A stretch of 60,149 nt of DNA from Paenibacillus koleovorans NBRC 103111. GTDB taxonomy: Bacteria > Bacillota > Bacilli > Paenibacillales > NBRC-103111. Positions 26,000 through 34,771 of this stretch are shown here, piece after piece. The notes under the pieces were generated by a model that was not told the origin of the DNA, made no database searches, and saw nothing but the letters and a program-made list of their open reading frames with translations. How positions within the stretch are numbered: the stretch's first letter is position 1; every line of letters begins with the position of its first letter. The stretch is from NCBI RefSeq assembly GCF_004000845.1, contig NZ_BIMA01000037.1:1-60149 (forward strand). Reading direction: 5' to 3'. The translations under genes and the position numbers were made by a program.

Positions 26000-27568
26000 A
26001 TGTCTAAATCTACGCCGGGGAACAAAGACTACTCCAAGTACTTTGATTTCTCGAATGCGAAAGTGTTGCATGAAGACGAGCACGGCAAGCATATTCGGGT
26101 TAACGGCCGAGAAATTCATATCGTTTCCCAGCCTTCCTATAGAGAAGAGAAACGCAGAGGCAAGGAAGACGTACAGGTCCTCTACGATAACGGCATCCCG
26201 GAAGAGATGAAGCATCTGGGGCAAGGCAAGCACTATCATATCACCACGTACGGCTGCCAGATGAACGAGCACGATACCGAAGTGATGCGCGGCATGTTCG
26301 AAGCGATGGGCTACACCTCCACCGAGGATCGCGACGAGGCGGACGTCATCCTGCTCAACACTTGCGCGATCCGGGAAAACGCGGAGGACAAAGTGTTCGG
26401 CGAGCTCGGCCACCTGAAGCATCTGAAGCTGGAGAAGCCGTCGCTTATTCTTGGCGTCTGCGGCTGCATGTCGCAGGAAGAGTCCGTTGTGAGCCGAATC
26501 ATGCAGAAGCATTCGTTTGTCGACTTGATCTTCGGCACGCACAACATTCACCGTCTTCCTCAGTTATTAAAGGATGCCTACTTCGGCAAAGAGATGGTCG
26601 TCGAGGTGTGGTCCAAGGAAGGCGACATTATCGAGAATTTGCCTAAGAAACGCGAAGGCTTGCGCGCCTGGGTCAACATTATGTACGGCTGCGACAAGTT
26701 TTGCACATACTGCATCGTTCCTTACACGCGGGGCAAGGAGCGAAGCCGCCGTCCGCAGGACGTGCTGGCCGAGATTCGCGATTTGGCGCGCCAAGGGTTC
26801 AAGGAGATTACGCTGCTCGGGCAAAATGTGAATGCGTACGGCAAGGATTTCACCGACTTGACCTACTCGTTCGGCGATTTAATGGACGATATTCGCAAAA
26901 TCGATGTGCCTCGGATCCGATTTACGACTTCCCACCCTAGAGATTTTGACGATCAACTCGTTGAAGTGCTGGCGAAGCGCGGCAATTTGGTCGAGCATAT
27001 TCACTTGCCGGTTCAATCGGGCAGCAGCGAAGTGCTGAAGAAGATGAGCCGCAAGTATTCGCGGGAGCATTACCTGGAGCTTGTCGGCAAAATCAAGCAG
27101 GCGATTCCTGATGTCGTATTGACCAGCGATATAATCGTTGGGTTCCCGGGTGAGACGGACGAGCAGTTCGAGGACACGCTGTCTCTTGTGAGAGAAGTTC
27201 GCTACGATTCGGCTTATACGTTCATTTACTCTCCGCGCGCGGGTACGCCTGCCGCCGAGATGGAGGACAATGTGTCGATGGAAGTGAAGAAGGTCCGATT
27301 GGCGCGGCTGAACGAGCTGCTGAATGAAATCGGGCGGGAGCGCAACGAGGAGCTTCGCGGGCAGGTCGTCGAGGTGCTCGTGGAGGGCGTCAGCAAGAAC
27401 AACGCGGAAATGCTGTCTGGCCGTACCCGGACCAACAAGCTGATTCATTTCAAAGGGCATGCTTCCCTGAGCGGCGATTTCGTACACGTACGCGTGACGG
27501 AGCCGCAAACATGGGTGTTGAAGGGCGAGCTCGTCCAAGAGCCGGAGCGGGCGAATCCCGCCGTATAA
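26000..27568 (+). CDS. miaB: tRNA-2-methylthio-N6-dimethylallyladenosine synthase MiaB
   Basis: Radical-SAM enzyme that methylthiolates i6A37 of tRNAs reading UNN codons. The 522-residue protein has an N-terminal extension of ~75 residues typical of Firmicute MiaB, the UPF0004 domain with cluster cysteines ([26 protein letters not shown]), the radical-SAM CxxxCxxC in GCDKFCTYC, and the C-terminal TRAM domain. It needs auxiliary [4Fe-4S] and SAM clusters. It is followed 30 bases later by ricA, whose product is required for efficient MiaB activity in B. subtilis. Upstream TATACT (25971-25976) may be its -10 box. Confidence 0.95.
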   Translation: MSKSTPGNKDYSKYFDFSNAKVLHEDEHGKHIRVNGREIHIVSQPSYREEKRRGKEDVQVLYDNGIPEEMKHLGQGKHYHITTYGCQMNEHDTEVMRGMFEAMGYTSTEDRDEADVILLNTCAIRENAEDKVFGELGHLKHLKLEKPSLILGVCGCMSQEESVVSRIMQKHSFVDLIFGTHNIHRLPQLLKDAYFGKEMVVEVWSKEGDIIENLPKKREGLRAWVNIMYGCDKFCTYCIVPYTRGKERSRRPQDVLAEIRDLARQGFKEITLLGQNVNAYGKDFTDLTYSFGDLMDDIRKIDVPRIRFTTSHPRDFDDQLVEVLAKRGNLVEHIHLPVQSGSSEVLKKMSRKYSREHYLELVGKIKQAIPDVVLTSDIIVGFPGETDEQFEDTLSLVREVRYDSAYTFIYSPRAGTPAAEMEDNVSMEVKKVRLARLNELLNEIGRERNEELRGQVVEVLVEGVSKNNAEMLSGRTRTNKLIHFKGHASLSGDFVHVRVTEPQTWVLKGELVQEPERANPAV

Positions 27569-27598
27569 TGCAACGATAAACTTGAAGGAGTGACATAT

Positions 27599-28105
27599 AT
27601 GTCAGCACAGGAAGCGCACGACCATACGCACAATCACGATCATGGCCACCACGGTCACGCACATGATGAGGACGGTCATTGCACAATCGAGAAGTTCAAC
27701 GTCCGCGACCTGATCGTCCGCGAGGATATTATGGATCGGACCAAACAACTGGCAAACCTGATCTCCACATCCGAAGAAGTCATTTTCTACCGCAAGGCCG
27801 AGCAGATGATCAAGGACAATAAGGAAGTACAGGATCTGATCAAGCTGATCAAGAAACGTCAGAAGGAAGCGGTCGCCTTCGAATCGTTCCAAAATCAGAA
27901 GATGGTCGACAAGATCAACGGCGAAATCGAAGCCCTCCAGGATCAATTGGATGGTTTCCCGGTTGTAGAGCAGTTCAAACAAGCGCAAGAAGACATCAAT
28001 TATTTACTGCAAATGGTCGTTTCGGTCGTTCGCGATACGGTGTCCGACAACATCAAGCTGGACGAAGAATCGGTAGCGTCCTCGCTCAAAACTTGCAGCG
28101 ACTGA
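27599..28105 (+). CDS. ricA: RicA/YmcA, YlbF-family regulator, with His-rich N-terminus
   Basis: 168-residue YlbF/YmcA family protein. In B. subtilis, RicA with RicF and RicT forms an Fe-S complex that acts on RNase Y-dependent mRNA processing, sporulation, competence and biofilm decisions. The conserved helical core starts about residue 33. Residues 7-27 are unusual: ten histidines alternate with Asp, Gly and Asn, followed by Cys28, like a metal-binding tail; B. subtilis YmcA (about 143 residues) is not known to have it. A second Cys is near the C-terminus (KTCSD). ATG 27599 follows AAGGAG at normal spacing. It sits with miaB and in the same block as rny, fitting its known links to both. Confidence 0.9.
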   Translation: MSAQEAHDHTHNHDHGHHGHAHDEDGHCTIEKFNVRDLIVREDIMDRTKQLANLISTSEEVIFYRKAEQMIKDNKEVQDLIKLIKKRQKEAVAFESFQNQKMVDKINGEIEALQDQLDGFPVVEQFKQAQEDINYLLQMVVSVVRDTVSDNIKLDEESVASSLKTCSD

Positions 28106-28112
28106 TTCCTGC

Positions 28113-28140
28113 TTGAAACCTGCGATGGTTCTGTTATGCT
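28113..28140 (+). promoter_or_regulatory. candidate promoter of the lipid kinase gene
   Basis: TTGAAA (28113-28118), 16 bases, TATGCT (28135-28140). Confidence 0.35.
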
Positions 28141-28198
28141 GAGAAGCATAGACGGAAGCATCGTATTTTTTTGGGGCAAGCGGGGGGCTATTCGAGAG

Positions 28199-29086
28199 AT
28201 GATAGGGTTTGTGGTAAACCGGACATCGGGAAACGGAAAAGGTGCGGTGAAATGGCGTGAGCTGGAGAAGCTGCTGCAGGCGAGAGAGGTTGCCTATGAG
28301 GTGCGTTTCACTATGCATGGCGGCCACGCAAAGCAGCTTGCCGAGGAGCTGGCTGCCCAGCCTGGGATGGAGGCGGTTGTAGCGCTAGGCGGCGACGGCA
28401 CGCTCAACGAGGTCGCCAGCGGGCTTATAGGCGGCTCGGTGCCGCTCGGATGCGTGCCTTCCGGCTCGGGCAACGATTTCGCGCGCAGCGTCGGCATTCC
28501 GGCGGATGCAGCTGGGGCTTTGAGCCGCATCTTGGAACATCGCATCCAGCGAATCGACGCCGGGTTCGTGAACGGCAAATGCTTCGTCATCTCTGCAGGC
28601 GTCGGCTTCGACGGGGAAGTGGCCCGCATGACCAACGCTGCCGCGTACAAGCGCTGGCTGAATAAGATAAAGCTAGGCAGCTTGTCCTATGTGATCTCCG
28701 TCCTCCGCCTGCTCACAAGCTACAAGCCGGGGCCGGTGACGCTGGAGCTCGACGGCGAGCCGCATCAGCTGCAAGGCGCATGGCTGATCGCTATTGCGAA
28801 TATGCCCTACTATGGGGGCGGCATGAAAATATGCCCGGATGCCAGGTTTGACGACGGCCAATTTCAATTATGCGTCGTGGACGGGATATCCCGACTGGAG
28901 TTTCTGAAGTTTTTCCCGCAAGTGTTCGCGGGTACGCATACACGCCATCCGGCGATCCGGATCTGGAACGCTTCCCATGTCCGCATCCGTTCGGAGCGGC
29001 CGCTTGCCATTCACGGCGATGGCGAATGGGCGGGCACGACGCCGGCGGACATCGAGCTGCAGGCGGGCAGCTTGCTGATTTTGTAA
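28199..29086 (+). CDS. diacylglycerol/lipid kinase family protein
   Basis: 295-residue DAGK-catalytic-domain protein (YegS/DgkB type) that phosphorylates diacylglycerol or a related lipid with ATP. The nucleotide-binding GGDGTLNEVASG (about 65) and PSGSGNDFAR (about 88) are intact, and the C-terminal beta-sandwich region follows. No membrane segment is seen, as is normal for soluble DgkB-like kinases that act at the membrane surface. ATG 28199 starts the conserved MIGFVVNRTSG; the ribosome site is poor. An open frame extends upstream to 28136. It likely shares a transcript with the phosphatase gene 20 bases downstream. Confidence 0.85.
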   Translation: MIGFVVNRTSGNGKGAVKWRELEKLLQAREVAYEVRFTMHGGHAKQLAEELAAQPGMEAVVALGGDGTLNEVASGLIGGSVPLGCVPSGSGNDFARSVGIPADAAGALSRILEHRIQRIDAGFVNGKCFVISAGVGFDGEVARMTNAAAYKRWLNKIKLGSLSYVISVLRLLTSYKPGPVTLELDGEPHQLQGAWLIAIANMPYYGGGMKICPDARFDDGQFQLCVVDGISRLEFLKFFPQVFAGTHTRHPAIRIWNASHVRIRSERPLAIHGDGEWAGTTPADIELQAGSLLIL

Positions 29087-29106
29087 GCGCAAGGGAGGAT
29101 TCACTT

Positions 29107-29586
29107 ATGATTCGAGTGTTATTCGTCTGTCTGGGCAACATCTGCCGCTCGCCTATGGCGGAAGCCGTCTTCCGGCGGATGGTGCAGGAAGCCGGGCATA
29201 TCGATCGGATCGAGGTCGATTCGGCCGGCACCGGCGATTGGCATGTCGGGGAGCCGCCGCATCGAGGCACGCGCGAGCTGCTGCGCAAGCGGGGCATCGA
29301 CCACGAGGGAATGCTGGCGCGGCAAGTGAAACGCAGCGATTTCGCGGACTTTCATTATATAGTCGCGATGGATTCGACGAATCGGGACGATCTTCAGAAG
29401 CTGGCGCGTGAAAACGAAGCGGAGAAAGAGAAAGTCGTGCTTATACTGGACTTCCTCCCTAATGAGAAGCGGAAGGATGTGCCGGATCCGTACTTCACCG
29501 GCAACTTCGAGGAAGTATACCGGCTGCTGGACGGCAGCTGCAGACGGTTGCTTGAGCACATCATAGAGCGCCACGAACGGCTATAA
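29107..29586 (+). CDS. low-molecular-weight protein phosphatase
   Basis: 159-residue LMW-PTP. The P-loop Cys8-X5-Arg14 (CLGNICR) followed by SPMAEA is at the N-terminus, and the general-acid loop DPYFTGNF is near residue 125. It dephosphorylates phosphotyrosine or phosphoarginine; the sequence does not clearly separate YfkJ-like from YwlE-like members. ATG 29107 has AAGGGAGG 7 bases upstream. It lies 20 bases after the lipid kinase and before a terminator shared with the opposite-strand transporter. Confidence 0.88.
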   Translation: MIRVLFVCLGNICRSPMAEAVFRRMVQEAGHIDRIEVDSAGTGDWHVGEPPHRGTRELLRKRGIDHEGMLARQVKRSDFADFHYIVAMDSTNRDDLQKLARENEAEKEKVVLILDFLPNEKRKDVPDPYFTGNFEEVYRLLDGSCRRLLEHIIERHERL

Positions 29587-29591
29587 GAAGA

Positions 29592-29628
29592 GGACCCCGA
29601 CCGGCCGTCGAGCCGATGGGGGTCCCTT
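29592..29628. terminator. terminator between convergent genes
   Basis: The perfect stem GGACCCC/GGGGTCC (29592-29598 with 29619-29625) lies between the phosphatase gene (+) and the transporter gene (-) and can serve both. T-runs are short on each side. Confidence 0.55.
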
Positions 29629-29645
29629 TGCATTCACATCCGCGA

Positions 29646-31058
29646 TCAGATCAAGAACATCGCGACGATCGTCGTTACTACAAGGCCGATGACGACCGGC
29701 TTCAAGTTGCGGCGGGCGAGCTCGAACGGATCGACGCCGCAGATGGCGGCCGCCGGGATGAGCGCCCATGGGATGAGCGTCCCGCCGCCGACCCAGATCG
29801 CTGCGATCTGGCCGAGGGCGGTCAGCGTGGCGATGCCGGAGCCGATGGCGGAAGCGAACAAATTCGCGATCGAGCCGGCGAGCGAGATGCCCGAGAAGCC
29901 CGAGCCGTCGAGTCCGGTGATGGCGCCGACGGTCGTGAGCGTAACGGCGCTGACCGATTGGTTGACCGGCACGTTGTTCGCAAGCGCCAGGCCGAGATCG
30001 TTCACGATGCCGTGCGAGCCTTCCGGCAGCAGCTTGCCGAAGATGTCGAGGAAGGCGGAGTCCCCCAAGTAAAAAAAAGCGGCGATCGGGATGACCGGCC
30101 CGAAGACGCGAAAGCCGAATTGGAACCCTTCGATGAGGTACGTCGTCGTGCGTTCCAGTCCGGCTCCCTTATGCGTCAGTATCGAGAGCAGCAGCATGAT
30201 GAATAGCGCAGTGCCGCCGATCAGCGCGGTTGCGTCGCCGCCGGTCAAGTCCAGCCGGAACATCGCGACGATGTCGGCGGCGAATAGCAGCGGGATGACG
30301 ACGGCCATCAGCGTCTTCATCCCGGCGGACAAGGCGTTGCGCTCCGCTTCGCTGCCGGCGCTGTCCTCAAGCCCGGAAGCTACCGTCGTACGGCCGGTGT
30401 GCGGGGTCAGCTTGCCGAGCCGAATGTCGCGGCGCATGATCCAGAAGGCGACAACGGTTGTAACCAACCCCATCACGATGACAAGCGGGATGCTTGCCGT
30501 CAACACGTCGTCGACCGGGATGCCTGCGGCATCCGCAGTCAGCTTCGGCGCGCCTTGGATGACGAAGTCGCCGGAGAGCGCGATGCCGTGGCCGAACAAG
30601 TTCATCGCCATCGCGACGGCCAGCTCAGGAAGTCCTACCCTCACCGCGACGGGAAGCAGCACGGCTCCAATCAGGGCGACGGCCGGCGACGGCCAGAAAA
30701 ACCACGAAATGACCATCATGACGAGGCCGATAATCCAGAATGCCATATTCGGCGTCCGAATGAGGCGGGTGACGGGGGAAATCATAACTTCATTAATGCC
30801 GGTCCGAATCATCACTTTGCTCAGCGATACGATGATCGAGATGACGAGAATCGTCCCGATCAACTCCTTGATCGCGTAGATGAAGCTCGAGAACACGCCG
30901 CTGATCGATGCGCTGAGCGAGTGGGTGGCGACGAGCCCCAGCAGCAATATGCCGGCGACGCATACGAGCGTCGTGTCCCTGCGGCGTACCATAAAGCCGA
31001 TAATAAGGACGACGAACGCCAAGTAAATCCAATGCAGCGAAACCAATGTGGTTTCCAT
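29646..31058 (-). CDS. putative multi-pass membrane transporter
   Basis: 470-residue protein with about 11-12 hydrophobic helices. Re-entrant-like Gly/Asn-rich segments (NLFGHGIALSGDFVIQGAP; LALANNVPVNQSVSAV) resemble those in ion-transporter superfamily members such as GntP/DctM-type carriers. The substrate cannot be told. ATG at 31058 begins METTLVSLHWIYLAF; a GGGAG ribosome site lies about 11 bases upstream. The frame is open further upstream to 31163 with no membrane-like content, so the short start is preferred. It is divergent from the Mug gene across 119 bases and isolated from metabolic partners. Confidence 0.7.
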   Translation of the reverse strand: METTLVSLHWIYLAFVVLIIGFMVRRRDTTLVCVAGILLLGLVATHSLSASISGVFSSFIYAIKELIGTILVISIIVSLSKVMIRTGINEVMISPVTRLIRTPNMAFWIIGLVMMVISWFFWPSPAVALIGAVLLPVAVRVGLPELAVAMAMNLFGHGIALSGDFVIQGAPKLTADAAGIPVDDVLTASIPLVIVMGLVTTVVAFWIMRRDIRLGKLTPHTGRTTVASGLEDSAGSEAERNALSAGMKTLMAVVIPLLFAADIVAMFRLDLTGGDATALIGGTALFIMLLLSILTHKGAGLERTTTYLIEGFQFGFRVFGPVIPIAAFFYLGDSAFLDIFGKLLPEGSHGIVNDLGLALANNVPVNQSVSAVTLTTVGAITGLDGSGFSGISLAGSIANLFASAIGSGIATLTALGQIAAIWVGGGTLIPWALIPAAAICGVDPFELARRNLKPVVIGLVVTTIVAMFLI

Positions 31059-31177
31059 AACCGTCTCATCTCCCGGAAAGGGTTTACATAAGGTACGATA
31101 TCCTATGCGGGAGCCCAAAGAGAGGTGAATGGACCAAGCGTTTGCACTTGTGGAAATGAACAAGAGGAGGACGAACG

Positions 31178-31684
31178 ATGGACGCGATACCGGATCATCT
31201 GGAGAAAGGATTGAACATCTTATTCATCGGCTATAATCCGAGCATCCGCTCGGGGGAGACGGGCCATCATTATGCGAACCCGACGAATCGATTCTGGCGG
31301 GTGCTGCAGCTCTCGGGATTGACGCCGAGGTTGTACAAGCCGACGGAGGACGGCGAGCTGTTGAAGCTCGGTTACGGGTTCACGAACATCGTCTCGCGAC
31401 CGACGAGAACGGCGGCGGAGATTACGGCTGAAGAGTATGCGCAAGGGAGAATAGAGCTGAGAAGCAAGCTGGAGCGGATCCGGCCGCTTGCAGCGTGTTA
31501 TGTGGGGAAGGGCGTATATGAGCAGTTCGGAGGGGATCGATCTGCCGGTTGGGGTCTCCAGCCGGCATCGGTCGTTCCCGGAGTCGAGGATTTCGTGACC
31601 CCTTCCACGAGCGGGCTTGTCCGCATGTCGCTGGAGGAGTTGGCCGCTATTTTCCGACAGCTCCACGATCATCTCGCCAATTGA
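31178..31684 (+). CDS. mug: G/U mismatch-specific uracil-DNA glycosylase (Mug/TDG type)
   Basis: 168-residue base-excision repair glycosylase that removes uracil or thymine mispaired with guanine. The Mug motifs GYNPSIRSG (active-site Asn, about residue 19) and TPSTSGLVRM (about 145) are present, and NPTNRFWRVL is family-typical. The start ATG follows AAGAGGAGG. Its last 16 bases overlap the end of the convergent TauE gene, an unusually tight arrangement. No SOS box was seen upstream. Confidence 0.88.
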   Translation: MDAIPDHLEKGLNILFIGYNPSIRSGETGHHYANPTNRFWRVLQLSGLTPRLYKPTEDGELLKLGYGFTNIVSRPTRTAAEITAEEYAQGRIELRSKLERIRPLAACYVGKGVYEQFGGDRSAGWGLQPASVVPGVEDFVTPSTSGLVRMSLEELAAIFRQLHDHLAN

Positions 31685-32400
31685 TAGAGCGTCACCAAGC
31701 TTGGAATGAGCGCATTCACTCCCGTTACCAGGAGTAGCAGAAGGGTAACGCCGCGGAACAAGACCGGAGTAATTTGCTTTTGAATGGCCGATCCGATCCA
31801 TTGCCCCAGCAGAATAGCCGGGATATACCAGTAGAAATGAGCCAGGCTGTGGATGATGACCCGGTCGGACATCCATTGGAGCAGAAGACTGATCGGGTAC
31901 AGCATCGCATTGTAGAGAACGGAAGTGCCGCGGAACGTATCTTTATTCACCCCCTTCGAGGTCAATAACATCACGAGCGGAGGGCCGGGCATGCCGACTG
32001 AGGTGGACAACGTGCCGGAGATCACTCCGACTCTGCGCCCTTCGCCCAGCCGGAACACCGTCTTGCGAGCCAGCAGCGCCGTAGCGACAAGAATGCTGAT
32101 GCTGACGAGCAGCTTCAACCAGAGGACAGGGATCGCGAAGTACAGCAGCGCTCCAAGCGGCAAGCCGATCAGGCTGCCTCCGAACACCCGCAGCATCAGG
32201 CGGCGCTCTGCATGCCGCCAGACGGAAGGCAAAGCAATCAAGCAAGAAGCCAGCGACAGGGCGCCTGACAAGAAGATGGCGGTATGCGCATCGAAAGTAA
32301 GCATGAGCAGGGGAATGGCGATAATGCCGAAGCCGAAGCCGGTACAAGCTTGGATGAGCACCGAGCCGAAGACGATGAGAAGCGGGAACAGCATTTCCAT
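31669..32400 (-). CDS. TauE/SafE-family sulfite/anion exporter
   Basis: 243-residue membrane protein with seven to eight hydrophobic helices in two similar halves, the TauE/SafE pattern (QACTGFGFGIIAIPLL near the N-terminus; GTLSTSVGMPGPPLVMLL as the second-half counterpart). Members export sulfite, sulfoacetate or other organic sulfur anions. ATG at 32400 is chosen because AGGAG lies 10 bases upstream; an open frame continues to 32457. The 3' end overlaps the mug stop. A promoter-like site is at 32456-32485. The substrate is by family only. Confidence 0.82.
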   Translation of the reverse strand: MEMLFPLLIVFGSVLIQACTGFGFGIIAIPLLMLTFDAHTAIFLSGALSLASCLIALPSVWRHAERRLMLRVFGGSLIGLPLGALLYFAIPVLWLKLLVSISILVATALLARKTVFRLGEGRRVGVISGTLSTSVGMPGPPLVMLLTSKGVNKDTFRGTSVLYNAMLYPISLLLQWMSDRVIIHSLAHFYWYIPAILLGQWIGSAIQKQITPVLFRGVTLLLLLVTGVNALIPSLVTLYQLAR

Positions 32401-32455
32401 GGGGGACGATCTCCTATTCACAGCAAACGAATCAATCTTTAAACTTATATGAAAC

Positions 32456-32485
32456 ATTATAATACAATATAATACAACAAGGCAA
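32456..32485 (-). promoter_or_regulatory. candidate promoter of the TauE gene
   Basis: On the minus strand, TTGCCT (32485-32480), 18 bases, TATAAT (32461-32456). The -35 lies in the arm of the preceding terminator hairpin. Confidence 0.4.
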
Positions 32486-32516
32486 TCCCTAAATGTTGCG
32501 AGGTGATTGCCTTGTT
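32476..32516 (-). terminator. hairpin terminating the secreted-protein gene
   Basis: The perfect 12-base inverted repeat AACAAGGCAATC/GATTGCCTTGTT has a 17-base loop and lies 23 bases past the stop of the minus-strand gene. The tail is AT-rich rather than a pure T-run. Confidence 0.6.
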
Positions 32517-32538
32517 TGGTTATATCCTTATTCCTGCA

Positions 32539-34584
32539 CTAGAAGCTGTCGCCGGTCCGTTTGATGACGATATCGTCGACATGCGCTTTGCCGTTCGTAA
32601 ACGTATAGTCGTTATTGCCGATGTAGATGCGGATTTCGTTTGTCCCGGTCGCCGGTGTCGTAAACGTGAAGCTGTAGGGCTGCCATGTTGAATTTGTGAA
32701 GGTAAGCCCCTGGATCGATGCGCCGGTTGTCTGGTTGTAAACCGCTACGCGACCGTTGGCGCCGGAACCGTCGGTTTTGCCCATAAACGAAATGGTGTAA
32801 GAGGTGGACGGCTGCCATTCTTCCCACACTTGGTACAGCTTCGTCCATGTGGAACCGTCCGCTTTGATCGTAATCGCGTTGTCGCCCGAGTATTTATTCG
32901 TGCTGTCCAGGTAGACGTTCGCGGAAGTCGCCTGGAAACGCGTCCAGCGTGCCGGCAGCGTCGCATCGCTCACATTTTTGAACTCCATTCCCTGATTGAC
33001 AATTTTCTCGGGATCCCAGGCAATGATCTGCGACAGCGTCAGCAGTCGGGCGGCTATGTCCGGCGTCCAGCTGCGGTATTGCTCGGCGGCGATTTTCCAT
33101 ACGGTGGAGTTGAACTGCGACAGCTCCACCCAGTTGCTTAGCGATCTGGATGAGTTTGTGTTGCCGGTGCCGTTCACGTAATACGTGACCGTCGGTGTCG
33201 CTAGCGAGCCGTTCCACATTTTGTTCACGAGGGTGGACGTAAAACGATTCATATCGGTGCCATTGTAGATTTGCCCGTTGCGGTACATATTGATGACGGC
33301 GCCTAGATCGACCAGGGCATGGCTGATATCTTCCCGTGCGGTGTAGAACTCTCCGTAGGTCCAATCGTAGGCCGTTCCGCTGACGCTCAAGTCATACTTG
33401 AAATATTGGTTGATCTTCTTGGCTTTGTCGAGATAGGTGGAATTGCCGTTCACGGTATACATCGTATAGAGCATATCGGCGAAGCCGAGGGACATGTTGT
33501 AGGCCAAATTGCGGCCAGGAAAGTTGTTGTCCAGCGTAGCCTTGTTCGGGGGCTGCGTGTACGAGCCTTCCGTCGCCGAGATATTGTTCCAGCTGTTGCC
33601 GAGGAAGGCGCTGTTGGTCCATTTTGGCACCATTTCGTTCTCGATGAACGACTGATAAGTATTGGATTTGGTTAAGTAGGCGGTCTGCAAGGAAGGCGTC
33701 TGATTAATAAGCTGGATAAAATCGGCCATCGCCACGCCGACCATGGCGTCCTGGATAATATAAGGATATCGCCCGCTGACCTTCACATCATCAAAGTAGG
33801 CGATGCCTCCGGATACGGCGTAATCCTGATGGGCCAGCCAGACGCGAATATCGTGATTGCTTGCGGACGGCATCATGAAGTTGACTTCGTAGTATTGAAA
33901 TGTAGTATTGTTGAAGGTCACATCGGCCAGATTGACCCCTGCTGTCTCGTCGCGCACATAGACTCGTCCGACGACGGCCGAGGCGTTGATTCGTCCTTGG
34001 AACCGAAGCGTGTACCTGGCGCTTGTCTCATAGTTAGTCAGCTTCTGATACATTTTTTGCCACGTGGTGCCGTTTGTCTTCAGCATTAACCCCCAGTTAC
34101 CCGTTACTTTGCTATTCGTGCCGTTGTCTCGGTAGGCGGTGCTGCTGTTGGACTGCCAACGCACCCATTTGTTAGGAAGCGTGCTGTCCGAAGCGTTCGG
34201 CGTCTCGAAGCTTTCGTTCTCGACATCGATGGGGGAGTAGCCTGGGGAATCCCACGTGTCGTAACCGTCTCCGTCATCGTCGTTTACGTGAGTGAGCATA
34301 GTGTCCATGTGCGTCGTGAATTTATCCAACCAGCCCGTGTCTTTCGTAGTTTTGTACATGTTGACGTAGCTTTGAAGTATATAGCTCTCTCCCCAGCCGA
34401 GCACGCCGGAATCGTAACTGTTGTACAAGTTGTTGCCAATGGTGCTTTCGAGCGCGACATACTTGTCGTACCAGATGTTGCCGGATGCGGAAGCCGTGCC
34501 TGCGAGCAGCGAGCCGCTCAATACACCGATGCCGAGTGCGATACTAAGCACCTTCTTGGAAAAACGACCGAAGCTTGAACTCAT
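32539..34584 (-). CDS. secreted two-CBM protein with alpha-helical toroid-like core
   Basis: 681-residue secreted protein. The signal peptide ends at about Ala33 (GTASA). Residues 34-120 and 271-529 read as a helical barrel-like core (GWGESYILQSYVNMYK; LAYNMSLGFADMLYTMY; YGEFYTAREDISHALVDLGA), a style common in polysaccharide lyases, epimerases and unsaturated glycan hydrolases; no specific family was recognised. The core is split by a jelly-roll carbohydrate-binding-like module (121-270; VENESFETPN...FDDVKVSG). A related module forms the C-terminus (530-677; NQGMEFKNVS...VDDIVIKR). The two modules resemble each other (LPNKWVRWQ with LPARWTRFQ; TTWQKMYQ with STWTKLYQ). AGGAGTGAT precedes the ATG. 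It is divergent from the AraC-type gene, so it may serve the catabolic cluster on the other side. Confidence 0.7.
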   Translation of the reverse strand: MSSSFGRFSKKVLSIALGIGVLSGSLLAGTASASGNIWYDKYVALESTIGNNLYNSYDSGVLGWGESYILQSYVNMYKTTKDTGWLDKFTTHMDTMLTHVNDDDGDGYDTWDSPGYSPIDVENESFETPNASDSTLPNKWVRWQSNSSTAYRDNGTNSKVTGNWGLMLKTNGTTWQKMYQKLTNYETSARYTLRFQGRINASAVVGRVYVRDETAGVNLADVTFNNTTFQYYEVNFMMPSASNHDIRVWLAHQDYAVSGGIAYFDDVKVSGRYPYIIQDAMVGVAMADFIQLINQTPSLQTAYLTKSNTYQSFIENEMVPKWTNSAFLGNSWNNISATEGSYTQPPNKATLDNNFPGRNLAYNMSLGFADMLYTMYTVNGNSTYLDKAKKINQYFKYDLSVSGTAYDWTYGEFYTAREDISHALVDLGAVINMYRNGQIYNGTDMNRFTSTLVNKMWNGSLATPTVTYYVNGTGNTNSSRSLSNWVELSQFNSTVWKIAAEQYRSWTPDIAARLLTLSQIIAWDPEKIVNQGMEFKNVSDATLPARWTRFQATSANVYLDSTNKYSGDNAITIKADGSTWTKLYQVWEEWQPSTSYTISFMGKTDGSGANGRVAVYNQTTGASIQGLTFTNSTWQPYSFTFTTPATGTNEIRIYIGNNDYTFTNGKAHVDDIVIKRTGDSF

Positions 34585-34771
34585 GAACGCATCACTCCTA
34601 TTCAGTTGTCAGGCGCCTGCACCTGCAATGTATCACCGCTATGAGAACGCTGTCAAAGGGGAAAAAGCGATTGTGAGCGTTTTGAGCAAAACATTGCGCG
34701 GTTCAAGTGGAAATGATGTATGATAATAGGATAGTCAGTCAACATGTATGTTCCGGGGGGACTTTAGCGTC

